Of a stretch of 64,000 bases of DNA, positions 1-9,658 are shown piece after piece. Numbering within the stretch: the stretch's first letter is position 1; the number at the start of each line of letters is the position of its first letter. The DNA lies in assembly GCF_003935895.2 (NCBI RefSeq), contig NZ_CP054058.1, positions 2,089,177 through 2,153,176 of the forward strand, given 5' to 3'. A program made the position numbers and the translations under genes. The notes under the pieces were generated by a model that was not told the origin of the DNA, did not search any database, and saw only the letters and a list, made by a program, of their open reading frames with translations. Source of the stretch: Scandinavium goeteborgense. GTDB taxonomy: Bacteria; Pseudomonadota; Gammaproteobacteria; Enterobacterales; Enterobacteriaceae.

Positions 1-2154
1 CTGTGTCGACAGCGAAGCGCCCAGCGTCGGCATCCCGATTGGGATTGGCAAGTGCATACGGATGCCCAGCGGACCGGTGTCTTCTACCGTACCGACCGGA
101 ACCTGCCACACCACTTTGCCACTTTTCAGGTCAACGGCGGACATTGTGCCAAACGGGGGTTTCTGACACGGAATGCCGAGCGGAGACAGGAAGCGTTCAC
201 GCATCGCGCCGAACGGCGTACCGTCCATTGGCACAATACCCATCTCGATACCGCTGGCGTTCTTCGCCACGTTGGCGCGCGGAACCATATAGTTCGCCAG
301 ACCCAGACGCATATCGTTCACGAACATCAGGCTGTTATTCGGGTCAACCGACACGCTGCCCCAGTTCATGCCGCCGAGCGAGCCCGGGAACTGCAGGGAG
401 CGGTCGAGGCCTGGTGGAGTGAACACGCCCTGATGACGCATCTCTTTAAACTGAATGCGGCACAGTAGCAGGTCGATTGGCGTCGCGCCCCACATGTCGG
501 ACTCTTTCAGGGTTTGATTGCCGATCATCGGCATTCCCACAGAGTACGGCTGCGTCGGGGAATAACGTTCACCTTTGATGTCGCCCGCAGGAACCGGACG
601 CTCTTCCACCTTGGCGACAGGTTTACCGGTCGCACGATTGAGCATAAAGATCATGCCCTGTTTGGAGGTTTGCACCAGCACCGGCGTCGTGCCGCCTTTG
701 CCATCCGGTAAATCGTACAGCAGCGGCTGCGAGGGCAGGTCAAAGTCCCACAGATCGTGATGGGTGGTTTGATAATGCCAGCGCACCTGACCGGTGGTTG
801 CGTCAACGGCGACGATAGATGAGCTGTATTTGTCGTCCAACGCCGTGCGATGACCGCCGAAGAAGTCAGGCGTTGCGTTGCCGGTTGGCAGATAAATCAG
901 GTTCAGCTTCGCGTCATACGACATTGCTGACCAGACGTTCGGCGTACCGCGGGTATAGGTTGTGCCTTCTGGCGGAACGCCAGTCAGGTTTGGGTTGCCC
1001 GGATCCCACGCCCACGCCAGTTTGCCCGTATGAACGTCATACGCGCGGACCACACCCGGCGGTTCACCCGTCGAGAAGTTATCCGCGACGCGGCCGCCGA
1101 CCACCACTACATTTCCGGCCACCAGAGGGGTCGAGGTTTGCTGGTAGTAGCCAGGCTTGATTTCGCCCATGCCAACGCTCAAATCCACCACGCCGTGGGT
1201 GCCAAAGTCTTCACACACTTTGCCGGTGTCGGCATTAATGGCAATCAGACGGGCATCGGTGGTCGGCAGGAACAGACGACGCGGGCAGGCCGCAGGCTGC
1301 GAATCTGCCACAGGCGCTGCATTAGCCGCAGGCGTTGCAGCGGCCTGATCGTAATAGCCGAGACCACGGCAGCGCTGCCAGTTTGGCGCAGTGGCTTTTG
1401 AATCATAGCGCCACTTCTCTTTGCCGGAATCGACGTCCAGCGCCAGCACTTTGCTGTAAGGCGTGCAGACGAACAGCGTGTCGCCCACTTGCAGCGGCGT
1501 ATTCTGGTCTTCCGCGCCGGAACCATTGCTCAGCGGAATGTCGCCGGTATGTGCGGTCCACGCGACTTGCAGCTGGCTGACGTTTTGCTTATTGATTTGA
1601 TCAAGTGCGGCAAAACGGTCGCCGTGGGTGGTATTGCCCCAGTGCTCCCAGTTTTTTTGCGCTTCGCCCGGTGCGACGGGTTTCACCGGAACCGGTTCGT
1701 CGGCGGTGACCAGCGTTTGCGGGCGGAACATGCCGCCTGCGCTGGCCAGTAAAATAACGACCAGTACCGCGGCAATGCCAAAGGCCGGGGCTTTATGCGT
1801 GGCGGTTTGTTGGCCGAGGAAGGGCCAGAGCAGGATAGCCAGCAGCGCCAGCACGCCGAAGGTGAACAGGCGTGAGAACAGCGGCCAGAATTCCCAGCCT
1901 GCATCGCTGATCGCCCAGACAATCGAGGCGATGAACAACACTGTATAAAGCACAATCCCGCTGCGACGGTTTTTAGCGATAAGCCAGGCTGAAATCAGCA
2001 TCACGATACCGGCGATGACGAAGTACCAGCTCCCGCCGACGCTCGCGAGTTTGGCCCCGAGGCCACCCACGGCGAGGCCGATCACGACCATCAGCACCAC
2101 TAAAAGCCACTGCAGGATCCGAGGTAATCCGCGTGGCGAACTGCCAGTTGCCAT
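1..2154 (-). CDS. gcd: Membrane-bound PQQ-dependent glucose dehydrogenase (partial, C-terminus outside window)
   Basis: Oxidises glucose to gluconolactone in the periplasm with PQQ as cofactor and passes electrons to ubiquinone. The start ATG at 2154-2152 follows a good AAGGAG about 7 bases upstream. The first ~120 residues hold a run of hydrophobic segments, as in the five-helix anchor of E. coli Gcd. After these comes the periplasmic PQQ propeller, with recognisable stretches such as KNWEHWGNTTHGDRF, EDQNTPLQVGDTLFVCTPYS and CRGLGYYD. 718 codons are present; E. coli Gcd has 796 residues, so about 80 C-terminal residues lie beyond base 1. The neighbour on the other side is a divergent MHS transporter, not hpt as in E. 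coli. Identification is from remembered family sequence. Whether the host makes PQQ cannot be seen here. Confidence 0.95.
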   Translation of the reverse strand, partial: MATGSSPRGLPRILQWLLVVLMVVIGLAVGGLGAKLASVGGSWYFVIAGIVMLISAWLIAKNRRSGIVLYTVLFIASIVWAISDAGWEFWPLFSRLFTFGVLALLAILLWPFLGQQTATHKAPAFGIAAVLVVILLASAGGMFRPQTLVTADEPVPVKPVAPGEAQKNWEHWGNTTHGDRFAALDQINKQNVSQLQVAWTAHTGDIPLSNGSGAEDQNTPLQVGDTLFVCTPYSKVLALDVDSGKEKWRYDSKATAPNWQRCRGLGYYDQAAATPAANAAPVADSQPAACPRRLFLPTTDARLIAINADTGKVCEDFGTHGVVDLSVGMGEIKPGYYQQTSTPLVAGNVVVVGGRVADNFSTGEPPGVVRAYDVHTGKLAWAWDPGNPNLTGVPPEGTTYTRGTPNVWSAMSYDAKLNLIYLPTGNATPDFFGGHRTALDDKYSSSIVAVDATTGQVRWHYQTTHHDLWDFDLPSQPLLYDLPDGKGGTTPVLVQTSKQGMIFMLNRATGKPVAKVEERPVPAGDIKGERYSPTQPYSVGMPMIGNQTLKESDMWGATPIDLLLCRIQFKEMRHQGVFTPPGLDRSLQFPGSLGGMNWGSVSVDPNNSLMFVNDMRLGLANYMVPRANVAKNASGIEMGIVPMDGTPFGAMRERFLSPLGIPCQKPPFGTMSAVDLKSGKVVWQVPVGTVEDTGPLGIRMHLPIPIGMPTLGASLSTQ

Positions 2155-2555
2155 TTCTGTCTCCTTAAGACACCCATACACACAGTTTATGAACCATACG
2201 TAACGCTTAAGCGTGAATGAGTTTTTGAATGAAGCAATAAATACCTTCAGAGAGGCGCAATAATCACCTTTATGAATTTCAAATGAACCATTTGGTGAAT
2301 AGTGAGCATGATAGATCTGTTAAATTGCATTGCGCAATTGTTAATAAATAATATCGCATTATTTGCGCGGCAGAGGCGGGGTCAAAACGAGGGCCGCCGA
2401 TGAAAATTCTGTAGGGTCTAAACTGTGATCGGGACTGATAATTTCAATGCTGGCGCCGATCGACATCACAATTCACGCTGTGAGCGTTGGGTATATTTCG
2501 CTCATCATGATTAAAACTATATCTATAATAGAAACAAAAGAGGCGATGATGAACG
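2155..2555. other. Intergenic region between divergent gcd and MHS transporter
   Basis: About 400 bases with no supportable gene. It is clearly AT-rich around 2215-2360, as expected for two divergent promoters. I see no convincing terminator or known operator. Confidence 0.5.
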
Positions 2556-3875
2556 ATGAACAGAACAGAAACACTGCAGGCGGTATCGCCCGCCGCTGAG
2601 ATCCCAGCGGCGCGTAAGCTGCGCAAGGTGCTGCTCGCCACCGGTGTGGGGCATTTTGTTGAATGGTTCGATTTCGGATTGTACGGCACGCTGGCGGCGA
2701 TTATCGGTATGCAGTTTTTCCACGCTGACAGCCCTGGCGTGGCGCTGTTGTCATCGTTCGCGGTGTTTGGTGCCGGGTTTATCATGCGTCCGTTGGGTGG
2801 GCTGTATTTCGGCTCATTGGGCGACCGGGTGGGGCGACAGAAGGTGCTGGCGACGGTCATTTTGCTCACTTCTGGCGCGACGTTTGTTATGGGCTTGTTG
2901 CCCACGTTCCATCAGATTGGTGTCACGGCGACGGTGCTATTGGTGATGACCCGTTTGGTTCAGGGGTTTGCTGCTGGCGGTGAAAGCTCAGGCGCCACCA
3001 CCTATCTGGCGGAATACGCTCCGAACGATCGGCGCGGCTATTTTACCTGCTGGATAGACAACTTTGGCTTTATGGCTTTTGTTGCCGGTTCGGGGCTGGT
3101 GTTTATTCTCACGGCGTCGTTGGGCGAAACCGCGATGAACGACTGGGGCTGGCGGATCCCGTTCCTGGTGGCCGGGCCGCTCGGCTGGGTGGGGCTGTAT
3201 CTGCGCCAGCATCTGGAAGATTCACCGGAATTTAAGGCCGTAGTGCAAAGCGGTAAAACCGAAAGCAAACCGTTGCGGGCTGCGGTGACGAAAGCCTGGG
3301 GGGCGCTGCTGTTTTGTGTAGGATTCGTGGTGCTCAAAGCGGTCGGGCACTGGACGCTGCAAACCTTTATGCCGGGTTATCTCTCCACCGAACTGCATTT
3401 CTCAAAGCTCAACGCTTACGCCATTACCACCATTGGCCTGTTTGGCATCGCGGTTCTGGTGCCGTTTATGGGTTGGCTGTCGGATAAATATGGCCGCAAG
3501 CCGCTGATGCTGGCCGGATGCGCCGGGTTTATTCTGTTCAGCTACCCGGCGATGATGGTGATGGCGCAGGGGAATATGCTGTCGGCGGTGCTGGCGATGT
3601 TGCTACTGGGGGCGTTTATTGCCGCGTTTGACGGGGCGTGCAGTGCGGCTATGGCTGAGTTGTTCCCGACCAGCGTGCGCTACGGCGGCTTATCTATCGC
3701 CTATAACTTTGCGGTGGCGTTCTTTGGCGGTATTACTCCGTGGTTTTCGGTATGGCTGATTGGGGCCACCGGCGATCGGTTTTCACCGGCGTACTACGTG
3801 ATGGGCGCGGCCTTAATCACCTTCCTCACGGTGCTAAAAGCCAAAGAAACCGCAGGAAAACCGCTTAAAAGGTGA
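2556..3875 (+). CDS. MHS-family MFS transporter (metabolite:H+ symporter)
   Basis: A 439-residue major facilitator of the metabolite:H+ symporter group (relatives: ShiA, KgtP, ProP, YhjE). It opens with the typical motif GHFVEWFDFGLYG (about residues 32-44), then GSLGDRVGRQKVL in the loop after helix 2, and the repeat of that motif GWLSDKYGRKPLM in the second half. About twelve hydrophobic helices are visible. The start at 2556 is preceded by AGAGG at a slightly long spacing; earlier ATGs at 2546 and 2549 are out of frame. It is divergent from gcd. The substrate cannot be told from sequence; an organic acid, osmolyte or sugar acid is possible. A sugar-acid substrate would suit the neighbour, but that is inference. 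Confidence 0.85.
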   Translation: MNRTETLQAVSPAAEIPAARKLRKVLLATGVGHFVEWFDFGLYGTLAAIIGMQFFHADSPGVALLSSFAVFGAGFIMRPLGGLYFGSLGDRVGRQKVLATVILLTSGATFVMGLLPTFHQIGVTATVLLVMTRLVQGFAAGGESSGATTYLAEYAPNDRRGYFTCWIDNFGFMAFVAGSGLVFILTASLGETAMNDWGWRIPFLVAGPLGWVGLYLRQHLEDSPEFKAVVQSGKTESKPLRAAVTKAWGALLFCVGFVVLKAVGHWTLQTFMPGYLSTELHFSKLNAYAITTIGLFGIAVLVPFMGWLSDKYGRKPLMLAGCAGFILFSYPAMMVMAQGNMLSAVLAMLLLGAFIAAFDGACSAAMAELFPTSVRYGGLSIAYNFAVAFFGGITPWFSVWLIGATGDRFSPAYYVMGAALITFLTVLKAKETAGKPLKR

Positions 3876-3966
3876 GGTTTATATTCATGCCAGTGTTGTT
3901 TTTGGTCAAAAAATAATCAAGATCAGGTGCTATACTGAAGGGGTTTTCAACGTAAAAGAGGATGTC

Positions 3967-4155
3967 ATGGATATCGAATTAAACCCTAAGCAGCTGGCCG
4001 TCGAATTTCTGCGTCGCGATACAAGCCCGTTAACCCCTGCGCAATATCTGAAACGCGTTAAACAGCTGGAGCTGGAGTTTGCCGACCTGATGGCGCTTTC
4101 CTCCCTCGAACTGAAAGAAGAGATCGACTACGCCTGGCGCATGGGTATCCATTGA
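3967..4155 (+). CDS. Small conserved-looking protein of unknown function
   Basis: A 62-residue ORF with a good ribosome site (AAGAGGATG ending a few bases before the ATG) and a strong terminator right after it, so very likely a real gene. The product is acidic, helical and without membrane segments: N-terminal MDIELNPKQLAVEFLRR, then a probable amphipathic helix rich in Leu and Glu (LKRVKQLELEFADLM). It sits between the MHS transporter and uspE and faces uspE. I do not recognise the family with certainty and assign no function. Confidence 0.75.
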   Translation: MDIELNPKQLAVEFLRRDTSPLTPAQYLKRVKQLELEFADLMALSSLELKEEIDYAWRMGIH

Positions 4156-4171
4156 TCCTGACGTCAGCCAT

Positions 4172-4206
4172 AAAAAAACCCGGTGAGTTTCCTCATCGGG
4201 TTTTTT
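4172..4206. terminator. Bidirectional rho-independent terminator
   Basis: A-tract, then CCCGGTGAG, loop TTTC, CTCATCGGG and a run of Ts. The stem has one G-T pair. It lies between the convergent small gene (ends 4155) and uspE (ends 4222) and can serve both. Confidence 0.85.
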
Positions 4207-4221
4207 ATTAGCGGCTAACGC

Positions 4222-5172
4222 TTAATCGTCGTCTTCATCGTCCAGTTCGACCGGGGTCTGATACTGATCCGGTTTCAGCGCCAGCAAATCACAGCGCAGA
4301 TGGTCAATCACCTGTTCCGCTGTATTGCCGAGGAATGCCGCAGACAGCCCAGTGCGACCTACGGTGCCGAGCACCACAATTCCCGCCTGTAAATGCTCCG
4401 CCAAATCGGGGATAACTTCTTCCGGCAGGCCTTTTTCGACGTGGGTCATCTCTTCCGAAATACTGTATCTCTGACGTAACGACTTCATTGCCAACAGATG
4501 TTGGCCACGAATCGCGTCGTTATACACGCTCGGGTCAAAATCAGGCAGTTCGATGGCAATGTTGATCGGGGTAACCGGATACGCGCCCACCAGATGCACT
4601 TCGGTGTGGTTAATCTGTTCGGCGAGCTGGAGGGTTTCACGCACCAGCTTATCGTTGAGGGCGTTATGATATTCCTCTTCGCTGGCGAGATTGACCGCCA
4701 CAATCGCCTTGCCGCCTTCCGGCCACGGCTGATCTTTCACCATCCAAACCGGACATGGACATTTTCTCAGCAGATGCCAGTCGGTTGGGGTGAAAATCAC
4801 CGCTTCCAGTTTGTCGTGCTGATGCGCCATTTTAAGCAACAAATCGTGCCCGTTGCTCATGATTTCCTGAATGATGGCTTCAAAAGGACGGTTATGCCAG
4901 ACGACCTTAATTTCAATCGGTACGCCGGCATCCAGGTAAAATTTTGCCTGCTCGCGGATCCACGCGGTCCGCTGGCTGATGACGCCCTGACGCATAGCGG
5001 TGCGCTCGTCAGGCGACAGAAGGGTGGTCATCTCGTAGGAAAAATCATAGATCGGCAAAAAGGCTTTAATCGATCCACCAATCCGTTGATGAAGGTAAAC
5101 AGCGCGCCGTAATGCGGGTTGATCGTCCTGGTTAGGATCGATGGCTACCAGCATATTTTGATACTTTGCCAT
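4222..5172 (-). CDS. uspE: Universal stress protein E
   Basis: 316 residues, the same length as E. coli UspE and closely similar along its whole length, beginning [20 protein letters not shown] and ending with an acidic tail. It has two tandem Usp domains (about residues 1-150 and 160-305). The second contains the [20 protein letters not shown] loop typical of the nucleotide-binding region. The start at 5172 is chosen over an in-frame upstream codon at 5199 because AAGGAG lies just upstream of 5172 and because of the E. coli length. The UspE family is involved in stress survival, motility and adhesion; the biochemical role is unsettled. uspE next to fnr is the E. coli order, with hiuH inserted between here. 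Confidence 0.96.
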   Translation of the reverse strand: MAKYQNMLVAIDPNQDDQPALRRAVYLHQRIGGSIKAFLPIYDFSYEMTTLLSPDERTAMRQGVISQRTAWIREQAKFYLDAGVPIEIKVVWHNRPFEAIIQEIMSNGHDLLLKMAHQHDKLEAVIFTPTDWHLLRKCPCPVWMVKDQPWPEGGKAIVAVNLASEEEYHNALNDKLVRETLQLAEQINHTEVHLVGAYPVTPINIAIELPDFDPSVYNDAIRGQHLLAMKSLRQRYSISEEMTHVEKGLPEEVIPDLAEHLQAGIVVLGTVGRTGLSAAFLGNTAEQVIDHLRCDLLALKPDQYQTPVELDDEDDD

Positions 5173-5396
5173 ATAGGGTCTCCTTACAACTGTCACCACA
5201 GTCTGTAACTAAAAGATAACTCATCCGGCGTGATTGAAACAGGGGATAACCTTCGCCAGATCAATAAATCAGGAAAATTCATCGATGGGTATTAGGGCAT
5301 GTCTACTTGTTGCTCATTTGATAACGAAAAGTTGAATTTTTTTCCCTGTCTGGATGGATTAGCTTTATCAGCAATTTCAACCACAGGAAGAAAATA

Positions 5397-5807
5397 ATGA
5401 ACAAACTCTTTGGGCTGGCTCTGTTATCCACCTCGCTTCTCGCACCTGTCGCGTATAGTGCGCCGATGGGCACGCTCAGTGTCCACATCCTGAATCAGCA
5501 AACGGGGATTCCGTCGAAGGATGTGGATGTTACTCTGGAAAAGCAGCAGCCAACAGGTTGGGACAAACTTGCTCAGGGGAAAACGGATAATGATGGGCGT
5601 ATAAAGTCCCTTTATCCTCAGGACCAGGACATGCAGCCCGGGGTTTATCGGGTGACGTTCAAAACGGGGGATTATTTTAAGCGCGAGAACTTATCGTCGT
5701 TTTTCCCGGAAGTCCCGGTGCTGTTTACCGTGACCAAAACCAACGAAAAACTGCATATCCCTCTGTTACTGAGTCAGTACGGATACTCGACGTATAAGGG
5801 CAGTTGA
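5397..5807 (+). CDS. hiuH: 5-hydroxyisourate hydrolase, periplasmic (transthyretin-like)
   Basis: 136 residues. An N-terminal signal peptide ([22 protein letters not shown], cleavage near residue 22) is followed by the transthyretin-like fold. Family signatures are present: [11 protein letters not shown] near the start, DGRI in the middle, the GDYF/FFPE region, and the diagnostic C-terminus [14 protein letters not shown] (consensus YRGS). The enzyme hydrolyses 5-hydroxyisourate to OHCU in urate breakdown. It matches E. coli HiuH (YedX) closely. It stands alone between uspE and fnr with a good AGGAAG ribosome site. No other urate genes are in the window, so its local partner reaction is unknown. 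Confidence 0.93.
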   Translation: MNKLFGLALLSTSLLAPVAYSAPMGTLSVHILNQQTGIPSKDVDVTLEKQQPTGWDKLAQGKTDNDGRIKSLYPQDQDMQPGVYRVTFKTGDYFKRENLSSFFPEVPVLFTVTKTNEKLHIPLLLSQYGYSTYKGS

Positions 5808-5838
5808 TTCACGCAGTCAGGTCAGGCAGGGAAGAACC

Positions 5839-5870
5839 TTCGCCAGATCGCGTATTGACGATCTGGCGAA
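5839..5870. terminator. Hairpin terminator between hiuH and fnr
   Basis: Perfect 12-bp inverted repeat TTCGCCAGATCG / CGATCTGGCGAA with an 8-base loop, placed between the convergent ends of hiuH and fnr. T-richness is modest on the + side; on the - strand a T-containing stretch surrounds it. Confidence 0.7.
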
Positions 5871-5884
5871 AGAAAAGGGCGTTA

Positions 5885-6637
5885 TCAGGCGACGTTGCGG
5901 GCGTGACCCGCGAGGACTGCCAGCGCATCGCTATTTTCGATAGTGATGTACTTCCCTTTAACGGCCAGCATGCCGCTTTTCTGGAAACGACCCAGCAGAC
6001 GGCTGATGGTTTCTACCGTCAGGCCGAGATAGTTACCGATGTCGCCACGGGTCATGGTCAGACGGAATTCACGCGGTGAGAAACCCCGTTCCGCGAAACG
6101 ACGCGACAGGTTATAGATAAACGCTGCCAGGCGCTCTTCCGCGTTTTTCTTAGACAGCAGCAGGATCATGTCCTGGTCGCCTTTGATTTCGCCGCTCATC
6201 AGACGCATCATCTGCTGACGCAGATTTGGCATCTTGCCGGAGAGGTCATCCAACGTTTCAAAGGGGATTTCGCAAACCATAGAGGTTTCCAGCGCCTGAG
6301 CAAAGCTCGGGTGATGGCCGGTACCAATGGCGTCAAAACCTACTAAATCGCCCGCCAGATGGAAGCCGGTGATTTGCTCATCACCTTGTTCGGTGATGGT
6401 GTAGCTTTTGATGGTCCCGGAGCGGATGGCATACAGAGATTTCAGCTCATCGCCCGCTTTGAACAGGGTTTGCCCCTTCTGGATGGGCTTCTTGCGCTCG
6501 ATAATATTATCAAGCTGATCGAGCTCATGTTCATTAAGAGTGAACGGAATACAGAGCTGGCTGATGCTGCAATCCTGGCAGTGGATAGCACAACCGCCAG
6601 ATTGGATGCGTCGAATAATTCGCTTTTCCGGGATCAT
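5885..6637 (-). CDS. fnr: Fumarate/nitrate reduction global regulator FNR
   Basis: 250 residues, nearly identical to E. coli FNR. It is an oxygen-sensing CRP-family dimer carrying a [4Fe-4S] cluster. The ligand cysteines are visible: Cys20, Cys23 and Cys29 in the segment [14 protein letters not shown], plus a Cys in [10 protein letters not shown] (Cys122 in E. coli). The effector-domain beta roll covers about residues 30-140. The dimer helix and C-terminal helix-turn-helix contain the recognition-helix stretch [13 protein letters not shown]. The - strand start at 6637 gives [12 protein letters not shown]. Order uspE-fnr-ogt is the E. coli order. An FNR box lies 20 bases upstream of the start codon, consistent with the known autorepression. 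Confidence 0.99.
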   Translation of the reverse strand: MIPEKRIIRRIQSGGCAIHCQDCSISQLCIPFTLNEHELDQLDNIIERKKPIQKGQTLFKAGDELKSLYAIRSGTIKSYTITEQGDEQITGFHLAGDLVGFDAIGTGHHPSFAQALETSMVCEIPFETLDDLSGKMPNLRQQMMRLMSGEIKGDQDMILLLSKKNAEERLAAFIYNLSRRFAERGFSPREFRLTMTRGDIGNYLGLTVETISRLLGRFQKSGMLAVKGKYITIENSDALAVLAGHARNVA

Positions 6638-6656
6638 AGATTTGCTCAGGCTTTAA

Positions 6657-6670
6657 TTGATTTTAGTCAA
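6657..6670 (-). promoter_or_regulatory. FNR box upstream of fnr
   Basis: On the - strand the site reads TTGAC-TAAA-ATCAA, one mismatch from TTGAT-N4-ATCAA. It lies 20-33 bases upstream of the fnr start codon, where E. coli fnr also carries an autoregulatory FNR site near the transcription start. Confidence 0.75.
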
Positions 6671-6830
6671 TTTTAACATCTTTTTGTTGAGCAGGTAAGC
6701 CTCGAAAACCCGATTCACGTAATATAAGCAAGGGAAATAGTCCGAAGATTATATCTCCTTGAAATCTATGAATTTAAACTGGAAGAATTTAATAATAAAT
6801 TGCGCAATCACTCCAGAAAGGCACTAAAAA

Positions 6831-7346
6831 TCAAAGCAGCAGATAGCCTTCATGGCGCAGCAACCACTCTTTACGCTGAACCCCCCCGGCATAGCCCGTC
6901 AGGGTCCCGTTACGACCAATCACGCGGTGGCAGGGCACCACAATACTGACTGGATTTGAGCCATTCGCCGCGCCCACCGCGCGTGCCGCACCGGGTCGAC
7001 CAAGCTGTTCGGCCAGCTCACCGTAGTGCATGACCTGGCCGCAGGGAATGCTGCGTAACGCCTGCCAGACTTCGCGCTGGAACGGCGTGCCCGCCGTGGC
7101 ACTCGGCAGGTCATCAATCACGCTGAGATCGCCCTCGAAGTAAGTCTGCATTATTTTACTTAATCCGTTGGGATTACTGGACGCTACCCGCTCATAGCCT
7201 TCGACGCGATAATGCAGTTCCAGCAGTTGCTCCATGCGAGGGGTATGTTCTTCCCATTCCACAGCACGCAGGTTGAACTGTTCATCACACATGACCCATA
7301 GTGCCCCGAGCGGCGTTGTAATCTTATCTTCCAGCAATCTCAGCAT
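6831..7346 (-). CDS. ogt: Methylated-DNA--[protein]-cysteine S-methyltransferase
   Basis: 171 residues, the E. coli Ogt length. It removes O6-alkylguanine and O4-alkylthymine damage by irreversible transfer to a cysteine. The active-site motif [10 protein letters not shown] is intact, with the preceding helix-turn-helix region [23 protein letters not shown] and the C-terminal [15 protein letters not shown]. Two adjacent ATGs exist (7349 and 7346); AAGGA lies 6 bases before the second, so 7346 is chosen. It is transcribed in the same direction as fnr, with about 190 bases between them. Confidence 0.97.
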   Translation of the reverse strand: MLRLLEDKITTPLGALWVMCDEQFNLRAVEWEEHTPRMEQLLELHYRVEGYERVASSNPNGLSKIMQTYFEGDLSVIDDLPSATAGTPFQREVWQALRSIPCGQVMHYGELAEQLGRPGAARAVGAANGSNPVSIVVPCHRVIGRNGTLTGYAGGVQRKEWLLRHEGYLLL

Positions 7347-8122
7347 CATGTTTCCTTAGTTCAGCCGCGGGGAAATCCACGGCCCAATGGGGATGACGAC
7401 ACGATATCATGCCCGCCGTCTGAGCAACCATACCCAAAAAGGGATGCGTTCTTATATATGAAAGAAAGGGGGCTATTGAAACCGCTAAGCTGCCGCTGAT
7501 TTTTACGCATAAAAAGAATGGGAAAAGGTTGTGATTAATTATCGGAGGGGTGATTTGAGCGAGTGAGAGAAATTCACCAGAGCGCTATCAAAATATATTA
7601 TATAAATGATAACGGTGTTGAATTATTATTTTCAGGGACAATGTTTCTTATTTGCGCATCGTTTCAAAAAAAAGAAAACGAAGCGATTAATTCTGGGTAA
7701 GTAAATGAATTTATTGCGTTACTGCACCGACAACTATTTCACTGGTGACTATTATGGCTGCAGTAAAAAAACAGGATCTGCCGACATCCGCCAGATCCCG
7801 CAGTATACACAGCAATATTTCCATAACGTGTTCCTGCAATTAGATCCCCTATGCAGGTGTTATAGTTATAGCGAATTTAAATTAAATTACCAGTACTTTT
7901 AGGTGATGGATTTCACGGTTTATTAACATTATCGTTTCATGTTATCGCACATTAATTCTATTTAAGCAGGGGTTAAGTATCTCTATTCCCCATTCGGTTA
8001 ATTTTCGCCTCAGAATATATTCTTTCAGCTATCAGTTTCCAGAAAACTAAAACGCGTTGAGCGCGAGGCAGGGCGCGGCTATAGTTGCTTTTCAGCCGTC
8101 GCAGCACTGGGAGGAAGTGAAG
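7347..8122. other. Long intergenic region between ogt and smrA
   Basis: About 775 bases, strongly AT-rich from 7560 to 8040, where E. coli carries other genes between ogt and smrA. I see no supportable gene. A 65-codon ORF (7705-7902) lacks a ribosome site and any recognisable sequence. A hairpin GGATCTG...CAGATCC lies near 7772-7798. Confidence 0.5.
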
Positions 8123-8686
8123 ATGAACCCTGACGACAAATTTCTGTTTCTTGACGCCATGGAAGACGTCCAGCCGCTGAAGCACAATAATGACGTGCAC
8201 TGGCAGCCCAGCCGCAACACCCGCACGCCGCAGCACATCGATACGCTCCAGCTCGATAACTTCCTGACCACGGGTTTCCTTGATCTCGTGCCGCTCGGTA
8301 CGCCGCTGGAATTCAAGCGCGACGGGCTACAAACCGGCGTGCTGGACAAACTACGCTTAGGAAAATACAGCCAACAGGCGAGCCTGACGCTGTTACGTCA
8401 GCCGGTCGAGCAGTGCCGACAGCAGCTGTTTGCGTTTATCCGCCAGGCGCATAAAGACGGTCTGAGAAACGTGCTGATCGTGCACGGTAAAGGTAAAGCC
8501 GATAACTCTCATGCCAACGTCATTCGGAGCTATCTGGCGCGCTGGTTGACGGAATTTGACGACGTGCAGGCGTTTTGCAGCGCCCTGCCGCATCACGGCG
8601 GCAGCGGGGCGTGTTACGTGGCGTTGAAAAAATCGGAACAGGCGAAGCAGGAAAACTGGGAGCGCCACGCCAAACGCAGCCGCTAA
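8123..8686 (+). CDS. smrA: Smr-domain DNA endonuclease-like protein
   Basis: 187 residues, the length of E. coli SmrA (YdaL), with close similarity throughout (MNPDDKFLFLDAMEDVQPLK at the N-terminus). The Smr domain occupies the C-terminal half, with VLIVHGKGK as the conserved [LIV]-HGKG motif and the ALPHHGGSGACYVALK motif. The E. coli protein nicks DNA in vitro. The start at 8123 is preceded by GAGGAAG. An upstream in-frame ATG at 8057 would add 22 residues absent from E. coli and has no ribosome site. The stop overlaps the convergent pcaR stop. Confidence 0.95.
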   Translation: MNPDDKFLFLDAMEDVQPLKHNNDVHWQPSRNTRTPQHIDTLQLDNFLTTGFLDLVPLGTPLEFKRDGLQTGVLDKLRLGKYSQQASLTLLRQPVEQCRQQLFAFIRQAHKDGLRNVLIVHGKGKADNSHANVIRSYLARWLTEFDDVQAFCSALPHHGGSGACYVALKKSEQAKQENWERHAKRSR

Positions 8687-9489
8687 CGCAGCAGCAGCGT
8701 TAATTCCTTCGCCGCTTTTTGCAGTTCAGGTAACACACGATCAACCATTTCGTTGGCGGAAACCTGGCCTGCGTGAACGCCGACGTTCAGTGCCGCAACG
8801 CAGTGACCCTGCGGGTTAAACAGTGGCACCGCCAGCGATCGTAACCCCATTTCCAGCTCCTGATCGTTCAGCGCGTAGCCCTGCTGGCATACGCGCTTCA
8901 ACTCTGCACGCAGTTTGCTCACCGAATCCACCGTCTGCGGCGTGTAACGGATCATCGTTACCCGCGCCAGCATATCGTTGAGCTTCTCTTCCGGCTGGTG
9001 GCTCAACAGCACGCGCCCCATAGACGTCGCCCAGGCGGGCAGGCGGCTGCCGATATCTAAATCGATAGTCATGATTCGAGAACTCGATGCCCGCGCAATG
9101 TACAGAATATCGTCGCCGTCGAGCGTGGCGATAGAGCAGGACTCGTTCAGCATTTCGCTCAGGTGTTTCAGCACCGGCTGCGCTGAGCGGGCCAGCGGCG
9201 TCGAGGCCAGCCAGGCGTGGCCGAGCGACAGAATGCGCGGACGCAGCTGAAAGTTTTTGCCGTCCTCGGCGTACACAAACCCCAGCTTGCCGAGGGTGTA
9301 CAGACAGCGCCGCACCGCCGCCCGCGGAATCCCGGTTTTCTGGCTGATTTGCGAAATCGACAGCACCGGGCGCTGCGGGGTAAAGGCCTGAATGACCTCC
9401 AGCCCACGCGCCAGCGAGGCCATATAATTCGGGTCGCCCTTGAACGGATCGCTCTCACCGCTCAGCACGTCGTCAGGATGTCTGGTCAT
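8683..9489 (-). CDS. pcaR: IclR-family regulator of the pca operon
   Basis: 268 residues with an IclR N-terminal winged helix (about 25-90: ASLARGLEVIQAF, then SISQISQKTGIPRAAVRRCLYTL) and an IclR effector domain (about 100-265, with LNVGVHAGQVS near the end). It matches the PcaR/PobR/PcaU group that responds to beta-ketoadipate, protocatechuate or 4-hydroxybenzoate. It is divergent from pcaIJFBDC, and the intergenic region has three 15-mer operators matching the PcaR consensus, supporting PcaR. The ATG at 9489 has GGAGAC upstream; longer in-frame extensions (to 9876) run through the operators and pcaI and are rejected. Its stop overlaps that of smrA. Confidence 0.9.
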   Translation of the reverse strand: MTRHPDDVLSGESDPFKGDPNYMASLARGLEVIQAFTPQRPVLSISQISQKTGIPRAAVRRCLYTLGKLGFVYAEDGKNFQLRPRILSLGHAWLASTPLARSAQPVLKHLSEMLNESCSIATLDGDDILYIARASSSRIMTIDLDIGSRLPAWATSMGRVLLSHQPEEKLNDMLARVTMIRYTPQTVDSVSKLRAELKRVCQQGYALNDQELEMGLRSLAVPLFNPQGHCVAALNVGVHAGQVSANEMVDRVLPELQKAAKELTLLLR

Positions 9490-9543
9490 ATTTTTGTCTC
9501 CGGGTTTGCCACCGATCACATTCTGAAAACAAACATACAGGAT

Positions 9544-9558
9544 GTTCGATAATCGCAC
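9544..9558 (+). promoter_or_regulatory. PcaR operator, site 1
   Basis: GTTCGATAATCGCAC, identical to the PcaR binding consensus I know from Pseudomonas putida. It lies 55 bases upstream of the pcaR start in the divergent promoter. Confidence 0.8.
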
Positions 9559-9562
9559 CATA

Positions 9563-9577
9563 TTTCGATTATCGCCC
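9563..9577 (+). promoter_or_regulatory. PcaR operator, site 2
   Basis: TTTCGATTATCGCCC, a variant of site 1, starting 19 bases after the start of site 1 (about two helical turns). Confidence 0.65.
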
Positions 9578-9627
9578 TTGACCGACATCGTTAAGCGGGT
9601 CACATTTTGTGCGAAAAACGCATAAAA

Positions 9628-9642
9628 GTGCGATAACCGCAC
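9628..9642 (+). promoter_or_regulatory. PcaR operator, site 3
   Basis: GTGCGATAACCGCAC, a further match to the same 15-mer, ending 16 bases before the pcaI start codon and just before the AAGGAG ribosome site. It may overlap the pcaI transcription start. Confidence 0.65.
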
Positions 9643-9658
9643 AACAAGGAGCGACCTG

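Noticed and set aside
7705..7902. 65-codon ORF in the ogt-smrA gap
   Set aside because: No ribosome site, Tyr/Cys-rich random-looking sequence, AT-rich non-coding context.
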